IMG/VR virus record: IMGVR_UViG_3300042731_004526
Coordinates: 1-36,924 of that record
Length of the DNA: 36,924 nt
From: a virus
Reading direction: 5' to 3' (one strand)
Made by a program: the position numbers and the translations under genes. Every line of letters starts with the position of its first letter. Positions within the stretch are counted from its first letter, which is position 1. The notes below the pieces were generated by a model. It was not told the origin of the DNA. It searched no databases and was given only the letters and a program-made list of their open reading frames with translations. Of this stretch, positions 20,808-28,831 are shown piece after piece.

Positions 20808-22618
20808 GCCCGGCTCAATTCCGCCCGCAGCATCTGCACGACCATCTGGATCGCCTGCTCGCCGCCGTCGCCCTGCGTGCTGACGCTGGCGGAAAAGCCG
20901 CCAAAATTGAAATTGTTGGTCGTACCGCCGCCGCTGGGCACGCTGACCGCCTGGCCTAGCTCGGGCATATCATCAATCGCCCCGGCAATCCCCCGCAGCC
21001 CCAGCTCGAAGGGCGTCGGGCTGCCCGGTACTAGCCAATCCGGTAAGCCGATGTCCTGCTCCAGTGTCTCCACAAACGACGGCCAGGCGTCACGGATGAC
21101 GACGATGGCGTCATACATCTTGTCGAAGCCGTCCACAACGCGAGAAAAGGGGTTGAGAATGGTCCAAAAAACATCTTGTAAAATCTTCACGGCTTCGCTG
21201 AGTATATCAACCTCAATGCCCACTCCGGCCAATTGTCCATCAAAATAATCGAAAATACCGAAAGCGCCATTAATAATTCCCGATACCAATTGAATAGATG
21301 TCCCGGTCGCTTGCAAAGACGGTCCCAGCGAATTGAGCGTTGAGTCAATCGAAGACATCACCGTATCGACCGATGACATATCTTCGTTTAGGATGCCCAT
21401 ACTTTCGGCCAGATCAGCCACCGGGCCGATCAGATTATCTCGAATGGACATTCCCAGCTCCGCCGTGGGTGCGTTGGCCTCTTTGGAACGGTCCAGAAAT
21501 TCGGTAATATTTTCTGCCGCCGTTCTGACTGTTGGATTAAGGCCGTCGCCCAATTCGATTTTTAGCGTTTCGGCAACACCGTCCAAAATTTCCAACGTCC
21601 CGGCCAGGTTATCCATTCGCTGCGCTGCGGCTTCCGCCGCGTCGGTTTGGGCCATTGCCGCTTGCAATTCGCCAAATCCCTCCGCCCCCAGATCCATCAA
21701 CCCCACCGCCGCCCGCATTGCGTCGGTGCCAAAGATGGTGGCCAGGGCTTGGTTGCGCTGTTCCTCGGAAAGATCGCTTAAGGCATTATCTAATACTTGG
21801 CTAATCTCTACCATTGGCCTGAGATTGCCCGCCGCATCAAAAAATTGATTTGCCCCATCTTCGGTAATAATACCCAAGCGGGTCATTGTTTTGGCTGCTT
21901 TTTCGCTTGACGGTACCAACCGCTGTAGCATCGTTTTGAACGAAGTCCCGGCGTCACTACCGCTGGCAAATAGCGGCGCAATCCCGGCAATGACGGTGTT
22001 AAAATCGTCAAATTCAACGCCCACCGAGGCGGCCACGCCGCCGGCCTGAGCCAGCGCCAGGCGGTAATCATCAACCGAAAATTTGGAATTAGTGACGACC
22101 GAAGTGATCCCGTTGACGGCTTTGTCCATCTCTTTGGCTTCGATGTTGAACAGCATCATGCTATCGGTAGCGATATCCGCCGCCAGCGAAAAATCACCGC
22201 CGGTACTATTGGCGAGTAAAACGGTTGACCGGGCCGCGCCGTCCATCACATCTTGCAAATCGAGGCCATTGCGGGCCAGCATTTCGATGGCGTCCGCTGC
22301 CTCGAAGGAGGATACCTTGAGATTGGGATCGATGCCCAGCTCTTTGACCAGTTCCTTGATGTCGGCAATCTCATCCGCCGTCGCGCCGGATACCGCCCCA
22401 ACCGATGATAATTGCGCCTCCAGATCGGCGGATTTTCGCACGCTATCGACCACGGCGTCGCTCATCGTCCGCAAGCCGTTTTCGATGGCATTGATGCCCC
22501 TTTGAACGCCGACATTAGCCAGGCGATTAAGCATCGTTTCGCTGGTTTTAATGCCGCGCTCAAACCCCCGCTTGTCGAGGTCTAGCACGGCTTGCAAGCT
22601 GGCAACAGTTACGGCCAT
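20804..22618 (-). CDS. Tail tape measure protein
   Basis: The 604-residue protein begins MAVTVASLQAVLDLDKRGFE, followed by coiled-coil sequence and a TP901-type tape measure core: ADLEAQLSSVGAVSG, VKELGIDPNLKVSSFEAADA, TSFKTMLQRLVPSSEKAAKT and ALATIFGTDAMRAAVGLMDL are hallmarks. A hydrophobic stretch near residues 440-475 may insert into the host membrane. From the usual ratio of tail length to residues, the tail would be short to medium. It starts inside the end of the frameshifted tail chaperone gene. Confidence 0.85.
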   Translation of the reverse strand: MAVTVASLQAVLDLDKRGFERGIKTSETMLNRLANVGVQRGINAIENGLRTMSDAVVDSVRKSADLEAQLSSVGAVSGATADEIADIKELVKELGIDPNLKVSSFEAADAIEMLARNGLDLQDVMDGAARSTVLLANSTGGDFSLAADIATDSMMLFNIEAKEMDKAVNGITSVVTNSKFSVDDYRLALAQAGGVAASVGVEFDDFNTVIAGIAPLFASGSDAGTSFKTMLQRLVPSSEKAAKTMTRLGIITEDGANQFFDAAGNLRPMVEISQVLDNALSDLSEEQRNQALATIFGTDAMRAAVGLMDLGAEGFGELQAAMAQTDAAEAAAQRMDNLAGTLEILDGVAETLKIELGDGLNPTVRTAAENITEFLDRSKEANAPTAELGMSIRDNLIGPVADLAESMGILNEDMSSVDTVMSSIDSTLNSLGPSLQATGTSIQLVSGIINGAFGIFDYFDGQLAGVGIEVDILSEAVKILQDVFWTILNPFSRVVDGFDKMYDAIVVIRDAWPSFVETLEQDIGLPDWLVPGSPTPFELGLRGIAGAIDDMPELGQAVSVPSGGGTTNNFNFGGFSASVSTQGDGGEQAIQMVVQMLRAELSRA

Positions 22619-23084
22619 TTCTTCACTTTCTTTGGTTTCATTAAGGCATTTTCGGCTTCGTGAATTTGCAAGATACTATCCTGATCGATAACGCCCAGCC
22701 GGTCGATATAATCAAAAGTCCAGCCGGTAAGCAAGGCAATTTTAGCCCGGCGGTAAAGATCGGCGGTCCAGCCCGGCAAAAGCTCATTGTACTTTGCCGC
22801 CAGGTAGACCGCCTCTCCTATTTTTTTTGACCCACCAGGCCCAGCGCCTCGGTCAGCGCCGCATCCACTTCGCCGGAGTCATTCAGGCCCAGGTTAAAAT
22901 AAGCCTCGGCGCTGATCTCCTCACCATAAGGCCAGGTCACGATTACCCGCTCCGCCAACTCTGCGGTTAGCTGGTCGCGACGATAGAGATCGCCCGCCGC
23001 CCCTTGCAGGTTGGCTACAAAATCAAGATATTCCTTGCGGGTGATCCGGTTTAAGTCAATTTTGAATCCGTCAAGTTCAAACAT
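22609..23084 (-). CDS. Tail assembly chaperone, -1 frameshift fusion product
   Basis: A -1 shift at the A8 run (22828-22821) moves translation from ...GLVGQKK into IGEAVYLAAKYNELLPGWTA and on to LMKPKKVKKWP, stopping at 22609. The joined protein would be ~158 residues. The extended frame stays open for 70 codons and ends only after the tape measure start, exactly the layout of lambda gpG/gpGT and other siphovirus tail chaperones, where the long form recruits the tape measure protein. The zero-frame stop (TAG) directly follows the slippery run. The sequence supports the shift strongly, although its efficiency cannot be read. Confidence 0.75.
22818..23084 (-). CDS. Tail assembly chaperone, short (unshifted) product
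   Basis: The 88-residue zero-frame protein MFELDGFKIDLNRITRKEYL...DAALTEALGLVGQKK is a helical, acidic chaperone-like protein. It lies between the tail tube gene (23086) and the tape measure gene, the conserved position of the gpG-type chaperone. It is the majority product if frameshifting is partial. Confidence 0.75.
   Translation of the reverse strand: MFELDGFKIDLNRITRKEYLDFVANLQGAAGDLYRRDQLTAELAERVIVTWPYGEEISAEAYFNLGLNDSGEVDAALTEALGLVGQKK
22821..22828 (-). promoter_or_regulatory. A8 slippery site for -1 frameshifting
   Basis: In zero frame the codons are CAA AAA AAA TAG, so the X_XXY_YYZ heptamer is A_AAA_AAA with a stop codon immediately after. Both tRNAs can re-pair fully one base back. 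A GGAGAGG sequence follows. Confidence 0.7.
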
Positions 23085-23085
23085 C

Positions 23086-23490
23086 TTAATATGTCGTATG
23101 CGTTACTTCCCCGCTAAACTCCCAGTTGATTACCCATTCTGCGACATTGGCATAAGCTATTGGGTCATCTTTGCTGGTCAAAATGGCGTTGACATAGGAG
23201 CGCCGATTGTTGCTGGCGGTCCCCTCCGGCCCCCACTCAAGCGTGCCTTCGGTCCCTACGGCTAGGGTAGTGATCCATAAGGCCGTGCCAGCCGTGCCGC
23301 TGATCGAGCGCATTGTTAGCGAGGCGGAGCCGTCTTTCAAGGTAGTTTTGCGCGTCACCGCCGCATCGCTGCCGGCGCTGGCGTCATCGGTTCCCATCTC
23401 CTCGGTCGGATCAAAAGAGCGATAGTCGCTTTCGATGGCGGTGCCGGTCCAAGCTAGATACAAATTTTTTCCGGTGTAAGCTGTCATCAT
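23086..23490 (-). CDS. Major tail (tube) protein
   Basis: This 134-residue beta-rich protein (GKNLYLAWTGTAIESDYRSF, TRKTTLKDGSASLTMRSISG, ALWITTLAVGTEGTLEWGPE, VAEWVINWEFSGEV) matches the fold pattern and size of siphovirus tail tube proteins. It sits between the tail terminator and the tail chaperone. AGGAG lies before the ATG pair at 23490/23487. No Ig-like extension is present. Confidence 0.75.
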   Translation of the reverse strand: MMTAYTGKNLYLAWTGTAIESDYRSFDPTEEMGTDDASAGSDAAVTRKTTLKDGSASLTMRSISGTAGTALWITTLAVGTEGTLEWGPEGTASNNRRSYVNAILTSKDDPIAYANVAEWVINWEFSGEVTHTTY

Positions 23491-23496
23491 TGTCTC

Positions 23497-23901
23497 CTAA
23501 CTGTCGATAATAATGCGATACAACCCGCCGACGTGATAATGGGTCACACCGCTGGTATCCTGCTCCACATAATTAATATCACCCTCTCTGGCCAGCCAGA
23601 TATTAGACCAGCCGGAAACGGTCAACGATTGGTTATGCAAGGCGGTATCGATGTAGCCGTCGAGCGCCGCCGCCGTGCCTTGCGTTGTGGCGATGGCCTG
23701 CACCTGATAAACGAGATTACGCATCCGGGTCGGTGACTCGTTTTGATCGCCGCCGCCCTGCCAGCCAAAGACTACATAAGGATCGCTGACGCCCTGCGGT
23801 GCTTGCTTATTGTAGATAATCGTGCCGCCCAGCGCCGTGGTCAGGTCGGACGATGCTTTGATTTTATTGTATAAGCCGGTTTCCAGGGCGGATATGCTCA
23901 T
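23497..23901 (-). CDS. Tail terminator/completion protein (DUF3168-like)
   Basis: ATG 23901 overlaps the preceding stop (ATGA), so the true start is MSISALETGLYNKIKASSDL. The pattern of an N-terminal helix, then GGTIIYNKQAPQGVSDPYVV, then VYQVQAIATTQGTAAALDGY, is that of DUF3168/gp17-like tail completion proteins, which cap the tube and join it to the head. Size (134 aa) and gene order agree. Confidence 0.75.
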   Translation of the reverse strand: MSISALETGLYNKIKASSDLTTALGGTIIYNKQAPQGVSDPYVVFGWQGGGDQNESPTRMRNLVYQVQAIATTQGTAAALDGYIDTALHNQSLTVSGWSNIWLAREGDINYVEQDTSGVTHYHVGGLYRIIIDS

Positions 23902-24239
23902 TGCTCGCTCACCGTGATACTGTTGCGGAAGGCGCCGGTGTTGACTGGCACACCGGAGGCCCAAATCGCTTGAATATCGAAGGCCATTTTAGCCATCACA
24001 TCATCCACATTGATGGCCCGCTCTATCGCCTGGCCGATGGCCTCATCTAATCCTTTTGTGACCTGTTCAAAAGCCGGTACTAAATTTGGGCGGGCCGCCA
24101 TTCGTGACGTACCTAATTCGACAAAGATGCCATACTCAACCCCATCGTGGATAATTCGGCTTTTGACCGTTTGATCGGCCACCGCCGCTTTGATCGCCTG
24201 TAATTTGGCATCATCTAAACTAATCTTGGTTGCCATCAA
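23898..24239 (-). CDS. HK97 gp10-like head-tail protein
   Basis: The motif YGIFVELGTSRMAARPNLVP (residues ~36-55) is diagnostic for the HK97 gp10 family. The C-terminus GVPVNTGAFRNSITV is also typical. The protein, 113 residues, acts at the head-tail interface or in tail assembly. It overlaps both neighbours by four bases. Confidence 0.8.
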   Translation of the reverse strand: MMATKISLDDAKLQAIKAAVADQTVKSRIIHDGVEYGIFVELGTSRMAARPNLVPAFEQVTKGLDEAIGQAIERAINVDDVMAKMAFDIQAIWASGVPVNTGAFRNSITVSEQ

Positions 24240-24604
24240 TCCACCCGCTTCAACTCCGCCAGCCGAATCGTGCGGTAGCTCTGCGTATCGATCACGACTG
24301 TGACTTCATAGGTTTTGCTATCGTGGATAACCCGATCTTCCACGCTGATAGCCTGATCGTAGGGAATATTCAACATCCAGCGACTTTCACCCTCCAAAAC
24401 CATATTGCTGATTTGCTCGCCCTGCCCGGCGTAAACCGGATCAAGCCGGCAAGCCACCGAGGTATAGGTGTTGGCCCAGCTCTCCGTGACTCCGCCCAGG
24501 GCGTCCACGCTCTCGGTGCGGGTCTGGATCGTGCAGGTGTCCGGGAAAAAGTCATCGGCCAGCGCCCGCATGTCGGTCAATTCGGCGTCGCTAATAACGG
24601 TCAT
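24236..24604 (-). CDS. Head closure / head-tail joining protein
   Basis: DTCTIQTRTESVDALGGVTE (residues ~22-41) and CRLDPVYAGQGEQ are features of the phage head-tail joining (SPP1 gp16/HK97 gp7-like) family, a small beta-barrel that plugs the connector. Length (122 aa) and position between connector and gp10-like protein agree. It overlaps the next gene by four bases. Confidence 0.75.
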   Translation of the reverse strand: MTVISDAELTDMRALADDFFPDTCTIQTRTESVDALGGVTESWANTYTSVACRLDPVYAGQGEQISNMVLEGESRWMLNIPYDQAISVEDRVIHDSKTYEVTVVIDTQSYRTIRLAELKRVD

Positions 24605-25209
24605 AGATCAACCCTCACAAACTGGCTCATCCTCAATTCCCCTTGGGCATTGGTGGCGATATTCGCCCCGGCCTTGGCTCTCATCGCCTTCTCCATCGCC
24701 ATCGCGTGATCCCAGGCCTGGCTGCGGCTAAATTTCTGATTGTCCGCCGCAAAATCGTACCAGTCGCTGAAATGGGCCATTCGCTCCAGCCACACATCAG
24801 CGGCCGCGGCGTGTACGTCGTAAGTGTAGCCGGTCAGATAATAGGCTGTGCCGCCCTGATCGCTGGTAAAGGTCAAACGCCCCTGCCGATAATCCGTCGT
24901 GTAGTTGGCCGTGCCGATTTGCGCCCCCGGGCCGTCCCGCACGATCCAGCGAGCCGTGCCGCTGGTGGCCTCCTCGAAGTCCCGGTAAAGCGCCTCGGCC
25001 ACGACATAGGTGACAGTACCGCCGCCGATGCTTTGTGGTTGCCAAGTTAGCGGCGTATCAATCACGAATTGGGCGTTGCTGTCGAGAATATCCTCCAGGT
25101 GGTCATCGGTCCAGTAGGTATTATCTCCCACGGTATATTCCGCCGTGCCCGCGCTGGTTAACGCCCGGACTCGATTAACTAAATTTTGCATCCCGTCTCG
25201 AATGGCCAT
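24601..25209 (-). CDS. Head-tail connector adaptor, 202 aa
   Basis: The helical N-terminus (MAIRDGMQNLVNRVRALTSA..., WTDDHLEDILDSNAQ) and helical C-terminus (AAADVWLERMAHFSDWYDFA, SRSQAWDHAMAMEKAMR) flanking a beta insert are the plan of gp6/gp15-type adaptors that extend the portal ring. It is larger than typical (about 100 aa) because of the ~90-residue beta insert. Position directly before the head closure gene supports the call. The glycan-modification cassette lies immediately upstream. Confidence 0.65.
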   Translation of the reverse strand: MAIRDGMQNLVNRVRALTSAGTAEYTVGDNTYWTDDHLEDILDSNAQFVIDTPLTWQPQSIGGGTVTYVVAEALYRDFEEATSGTARWIVRDGPGAQIGTANYTTDYRQGRLTFTSDQGGTAYYLTGYTYDVHAAAADVWLERMAHFSDWYDFAADNQKFSRSQAWDHAMAMEKAMRAKAGANIATNAQGELRMSQFVRVDL

Positions 25210-25211
25210 TG

Positions 25212-25820
25212 TTAGCCTCCGATAATCACTCCCACTTTTCCTTCTTGATAATGCACCGGCTGCAACTCTGCCAGCGCCCGCTCCCAGGCCAATGCAGTCG
25301 GCTCATAATCCAGATCATCGACCACGATATAGCCGCCCGGCTTGAGCAGTTCATAACTCAAGATAATATCCCGATAGCCGCCTTCGGTCGTGTGATCGCC
25401 GTCCACCAGGATCAAATCAAAGCTACCTATTAAATCGGGTAACACCTGTTTGCTGTCACCCGTAATCAAATTCACATTGCCTTTATGCCCCATTAGGGCG
25501 ATTTGTTGCTCGACAAATTCCGGGCCCGGATTGTCCGCCCCGCCGTAGCCAGGTACCCATAGATCAATGCCGGTCAGATTGCAGGTCCTGCACCGTTGGG
25601 CCACCACCGCCATCGAAAAACCGCGGCGAACACCAATCTCAAGATATTCTTTCGGCTTGGCCGTTTGCGCCAGAAAGGACAAGACCAGCCAGATATTAGC
25701 CTCTTTTTTGTCCAGCATCTCCAAAATCAATTTTTTGTGCGGATCATCGGCCAGCTTATTAAAAATCGCTCTGACCGCTTTTTCATTGGTTTTGGTCCAG
25801 CATCGTTTGAAAATATCCAT
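25212..25820 (-). CDS. Class I SAM-dependent methyltransferase (family 24-like)
   Basis: ATG 25820 shares a base with the preceding stop (TAATG). The 202-residue protein shows EYLEIGVRRGFSMAVVAQRC (SAM-binding loop, motif I), GIDLW at the second strand, SFDLILVDGDHTTEGGYRDI (catalytic/metal-site region, DGDH) and LLKPGGYIVVDDLDY (motif after strand 5). This matches the CmcI/TylF-type and Methyltransf_24 group, which methylate small molecules and sugars, not DNA. With two glycosyltransferases and an acetyltransferase beside it, sugar O-methylation is the best inference. Confidence 0.8.
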   Translation of the reverse strand: MDIFKRCWTKTNEKAVRAIFNKLADDPHKKLILEMLDKKEANIWLVLSFLAQTAKPKEYLEIGVRRGFSMAVVAQRCRTCNLTGIDLWVPGYGGADNPGPEFVEQQIALMGHKGNVNLITGDSKQVLPDLIGSFDLILVDGDHTTEGGYRDIILSYELLKPGGYIVVDDLDYEPTALAWERALAELQPVHYQEGKVGVIIGG

Positions 25821-26473
25821 TAATCCACTCCGTAAATATTCGCCAGCGTCGTCACTTTCGCTTTCATCGGCTGCGCCGGCACCCCGATCCACGTTTCGCC
25901 CGCCGGCACGTCTTTCGTCACCACCGCCCCGGCTCCGACCGTCGCCCCTTCGCCAATGTTGTGCCCTTCGATGATCGTGGCCCCGGCTCCAATCAAAACG
26001 CCATCGCCAATCGTCACCGAGCCGCTAATCCCGGCGTTGTGGTTGATGACGCAATAATCGCCAATGCTGACATCGTGCCCAATCGTCACACCCATATTGA
26101 CGTGCGTATAAAGGCCGATTTGAACATCGGGCATAATCACCCCACCGGGCATTATGGTCGTGCCGCCTCGCAGTTTGGGCTTGCCTAAAAGCTGGCAGCC
26201 AGGATGGATCAAACTAGGGAATTTGTGCGGCGAGGTCCGGTAAAATTCGCGGATCTTGCGCCGGGTGGCCGGCGTACCGTTGGCGATGACGCAATCCTGC
26301 GGGCGCTGGCTCACAAACCAGTCATCATTGCCAATCACGGGCAGGCCCATAAAATGCTCATTAAAATCGATCCATTCCGCCACGAAGCCCAGTACGCTAA
26401 AGCCCATCGTGCGAACCATCCCGTAAATCTCTTTGGCCATCCCGCCGGTGCCGATGATAATTAGATCGCTCAT
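25820..26473 (-). CDS. Hexapeptide-repeat acetyltransferase (NeuD/PglD-like)
   Basis: ATG 26473 (MSDLIIIGTGGMAKEIYGMV) is chosen because the sequence begins with the N-terminal Rossmann-like strand and GxGG loop typical of NeuD/PglD; upstream frame is a shadow. Residues ~95-205 form a left-handed beta-helix of hexapeptide repeats (IGHDVSIGDYCVINHNAGIS, VTIGDGVLIGAGATI, IGEGATVGAGAVVTKDVPAG), ending in the usual WIGVPAQPMK. His88/His115-type residues in VNMGVTIGHD and INHNAG fit the catalytic His of the family. These enzymes acetylate amino-sugars or sialic acids with acetyl-CoA. It is one of four surface-glycan genes here. Confidence 0.85.
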   Translation of the reverse strand: MSDLIIIGTGGMAKEIYGMVRTMGFSVLGFVAEWIDFNEHFMGLPVIGNDDWFVSQRPQDCVIANGTPATRRKIREFYRTSPHKFPSLIHPGCQLLGKPKLRGGTTIMPGGVIMPDVQIGLYTHVNMGVTIGHDVSIGDYCVINHNAGISGSVTIGDGVLIGAGATIIEGHNIGEGATVGAGAVVTKDVPAGETWIGVPAQPMKAKVTTLANIYGVD

Positions 26474-26510
26474 TATGATTGCTTTCTGCTGCTTTCGTTT
26501 GCTTTCATTC

Positions 26511-27233
26511 TTATTCAATACCCGCAATGCTGGGGTGCAATACGTGCAAGGTCGGGTCGGCAAAAATCTTATAACCCTGCTCACGGGCCTGTTTGCACAT
26601 TCCCAGCACCGCCTCCCGCTCGCACAACCGCAGCCCGCCCTCGGTGATGCACTCCATCTTGAACAGTACCACGCTGCCCACGCTTTCAACCTCGAACGGC
26701 GCGTCGCCAAATCGGGTGAAATACCAGGCCGGCGGCGCCGGCTCGAAAAGTTTGCCCTGATGCCGGAAGGCCCACACGTCATAAAAGCGGAGATATCCGT
26801 TGACATTGATCCAGATAAGCGGGGCGAAGATGTCAGCGGCGGCGGGCTTGCGGGTGATAAGTTCGGTCAAGAGGTCGGGTTGAAATAGCAGATCGGCCTC
26901 CAGCATCAGGGCGTAATCACCCCAGCCATCCCGGGCAATTTGCTCCCAGTTGCGATTGCCCGTTAAGGCCATTGCCCGCATCCGCTCGGGGCGGGTGGTG
27001 TGCCATTGGCGCTCAAGCCCGGTGTCATATTTGGTGACCGTGATCCGCTCATCTTCAATCGCCCAGGCTTGCAACTCGGCCAGCGTGTCATCGGTCGAAT
27101 CGCCTTCGCTCAGGTAGAGCCGTAATAACTTGGCCGGATAATCAAGCTGCTCGATCCGGCTCCGGTATAACTCTATCGGCGGGCCGGCCATATCTCTGAA
27201 TTGGGACCACACCGAGATTTTGGGCAAAGTCAT
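26511..27233 (-). CDS. GT-A family glycosyltransferase
   Basis: ATG 27233 gives MTLPKISVWSQFRDMAGPPI, a proper first strand; a much longer upstream reading is a shadow of the next gene. YRSRIEQLDYPAKLLRLYLS, then EGDSTDDT, matches the family 2-like GT-A start, and GDYALMLEADLLFQPDLLTE carries the metal-binding acidic motif (EAD in place of DxD). A C-terminal FRHQGKLFEPAPPAWYFTRF and a terminal HVLHP follow. It overlaps the end of the GT4 gene by 92 bases. It would transfer a sugar to an acceptor, plausibly a capsid protein. Confidence 0.75.
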   Translation of the reverse strand: MTLPKISVWSQFRDMAGPPIELYRSRIEQLDYPAKLLRLYLSEGDSTDDTLAELQAWAIEDERITVTKYDTGLERQWHTTRPERMRAMALTGNRNWEQIARDGWGDYALMLEADLLFQPDLLTELITRKPAAADIFAPLIWINVNGYLRFYDVWAFRHQGKLFEPAPPAWYFTRFGDAPFEVESVGSVVLFKMECITEGGLRLCEREAVLGMCKQAREQGYKIFADPTLHVLHPSIAGIE

Positions 27234-28410
27234 AAACTTTTTTCCCGCCGTTGACCAGGTTTTCAATGTCAGCCAGGGCCGGCTTCCAGTAGTGATTGAA
27301 CACGGTATCGATGTCGAAGCGGAGCGCCCCGTTGTGGGCCTTGCGCTGCAATTTGACATTATCCCGCTCCCGGTAAGCCTCCTCCAGCACATCGGCAACG
27401 CTATCGACGTAGACCCGCTTTCTCCAGCTTTCCGCCCCGGCGTACCAATCGAGCTGGCCATCCAATTTCCAGCCGCCGAACAAAAGCTCATTGGTCGTGG
27501 CGAAGTCGGTGGCCGCAATCGGGCAGCCGCACATTTGCGCCTCGACCAAGGGCAGGCCGAAGCCTTCCGATTTGCACGGGTTGAGTAGCAAATCGCTGGC
27601 CCGGTAGACATTGGCCATATACTTCTCATCCAACATCCCGTTGATGTAGCCATATTGATCCGGTTGGATGATACTCTTTTCGATGCCCAGCCGCTTGGCG
27701 ATGTTGGCCGGCTTGATCGGGCCGCCCCAATCGGTATGAATGTACAGGATCGCCTCCGGCCGTTTTTCAAGGAACTTGGCGAAGCCCAGCATCGCCTCGC
27801 TAAAGCCTTTGCGGTCGGAGCCGTCTTTATTGGCCGCGACCATCGTCACCAGGAAATCATAATCCCGCCCCACCTTGAACTGCTCGCGGGCCGCCATCTT
27901 GTCGCCTGGGCAAAAAGTGTTTTTTGGCACGCCGCAGGGGATATAGTGCGCCTTAACACCCGCCCGCTCCAGTACCTCTACGCCCCACTTGGAATAGACC
28001 ATCGGATAGATGGCCGGTTCCAGGGCTTGAATGATGCCATCGGGCGCGGGGTCGATGTCCACGGGCAGCCAGGGCGCAAAATTGGTTTTTCCGGTGATAT
28101 GAGGGGGAAATACAAAGACATCACAAACCGTGATGCACACCTCGGCCCGGCTATGCCGGTAATGCTCAAGTAGCATCGCCTCGCCGTAAGTGTTGCCGCC
28201 TACGGCGTGGTGTGGGAGAATGGTCACGGTCTGCGGTTTGTCGCCGTTGCGCCCGGCAATCGTCCAGGGCATCGGTTGCCCGGAGAGGCCATACCAAACG
28301 CCCACCGTAACGTGATGACCGGCCCGCACGATGGAAGGTACTGTACGGGCGGTCAACACGCTATACGATGAGGGGGACCAGGGTACTGTCGAGTGCCAGT
28401 ATATCCGCAT
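27142..28410 (-). CDS. GT-B (GT4-like) glycosyltransferase
   Basis: The 422-residue protein begins MRIYWHSTVPWSPSSYSVLT, a typical first GT-B strand and nucleotide-sugar loop. The C-terminal domain has FLVTMVAANKDGSDRKGFSE, ASDLLLNPCKSEGFGLPLVE and then AQMCGCPIAATDFATTNEL, the family's ExFGxxxxE motif (EGFGLPLVEA) and adjacent Gly-rich loop. These enzymes use NDP-sugars. The gene is the first of the cassette, four bases after the decoration-like protein's stop. Direct coupling with capsid genes suggests virion glycosylation. Confidence 0.85.
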   Translation of the reverse strand: MRIYWHSTVPWSPSSYSVLTARTVPSIVRAGHHVTVGVWYGLSGQPMPWTIAGRNGDKPQTVTILPHHAVGGNTYGEAMLLEHYRHSRAEVCITVCDVFVFPPHITGKTNFAPWLPVDIDPAPDGIIQALEPAIYPMVYSKWGVEVLERAGVKAHYIPCGVPKNTFCPGDKMAAREQFKVGRDYDFLVTMVAANKDGSDRKGFSEAMLGFAKFLEKRPEAILYIHTDWGGPIKPANIAKRLGIEKSIIQPDQYGYINGMLDEKYMANVYRASDLLLNPCKSEGFGLPLVEAQMCGCPIAATDFATTNELLFGGWKLDGQLDWYAGAESWRKRVYVDSVADVLEEAYRERDNVKLQRKAHNGALRFDIDTVFNHYWKPALADIENLVNGGKKVYDFAQNLGVVPIQRYGRPADRVIPEPDRAA

Positions 28411-28413
28411 CGT

Positions 28414-28818
28414 TTAGCCGGCGGTGGTGATACCGTCTACGTATTCAACCACAATCACCGCATCGGCGGTTAGATCGTTACCTGCCGCCGCCTCTACCTT
28501 TTTGAGTACAAGCCATTCAGCCGAATCAATAAAGGCATTGGCCGCGGTGGTGGTCACGGTTAGACTTTGTGGAGTATCGATTGCCCAGACGGTCGCGGTG
28601 CCGCTGGCCATACTCGCCACGGTCCCACCGGCCACGGTCCCGGTACTGCCGTAGTTCTGCAACACCAGGTCCAGGGTTCCAACCGCGCCGGTTACGGCGT
28701 GGGCTGCGATCACGGTAAAGCCGCCATATACACTAGACGCTTTTGCCGCAAAGCAGAGGTCGCCATCGCCGGGCATCGTATCAGGATAAATTTGCAAAAA
28801 CTTGCTTTCTTGTGCCAT
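28414..28818 (-). CDS. Head decoration / capsid accessory protein
   Basis: This 134-residue beta-rich protein (IYPDTMPGDGDLCFAAKASS, VIAAHAVTGAVGTLDLVLQN, ADAVIVVEYVDGITTAG) is Gly/Thr/Ala/Val-rich and lies directly after the major capsid gene, the usual place for a decoration or cement protein. An AAGGAG site precedes the start. It is also a candidate target of the downstream sugar-transfer enzymes because of its many surface Ser/Thr residues. Identity is by position. Confidence 0.55.
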   Translation of the reverse strand: MAQESKFLQIYPDTMPGDGDLCFAAKASSVYGGFTVIAAHAVTGAVGTLDLVLQNYGSTGTVAGGTVASMASGTATVWAIDTPQSLTVTTTAANAFIDSAEWLVLKKVEAAAGNDLTADAVIVVEYVDGITTAG

Positions 28819-28831
28819 TGTTCAAATCTCC

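Noticed and set aside
24230-24709. 159-codon plus-strand frame opposite head-tail genes
   Set aside because: It is antisense to two well-recognised structural genes with overlapping starts and stops.
26474-26806. N-terminal extension of the acetyltransferase frame
   Set aside because: It is a shadow of the GT-A gene; the family's N-terminal strand begins at ATG 26473.
27234-27770. N-terminal extension of the GT-A frame
   Set aside because: It overlaps the GT4 gene in another frame, is Ser/Arg-rich noise and precedes a natural GT-A start at 27233.
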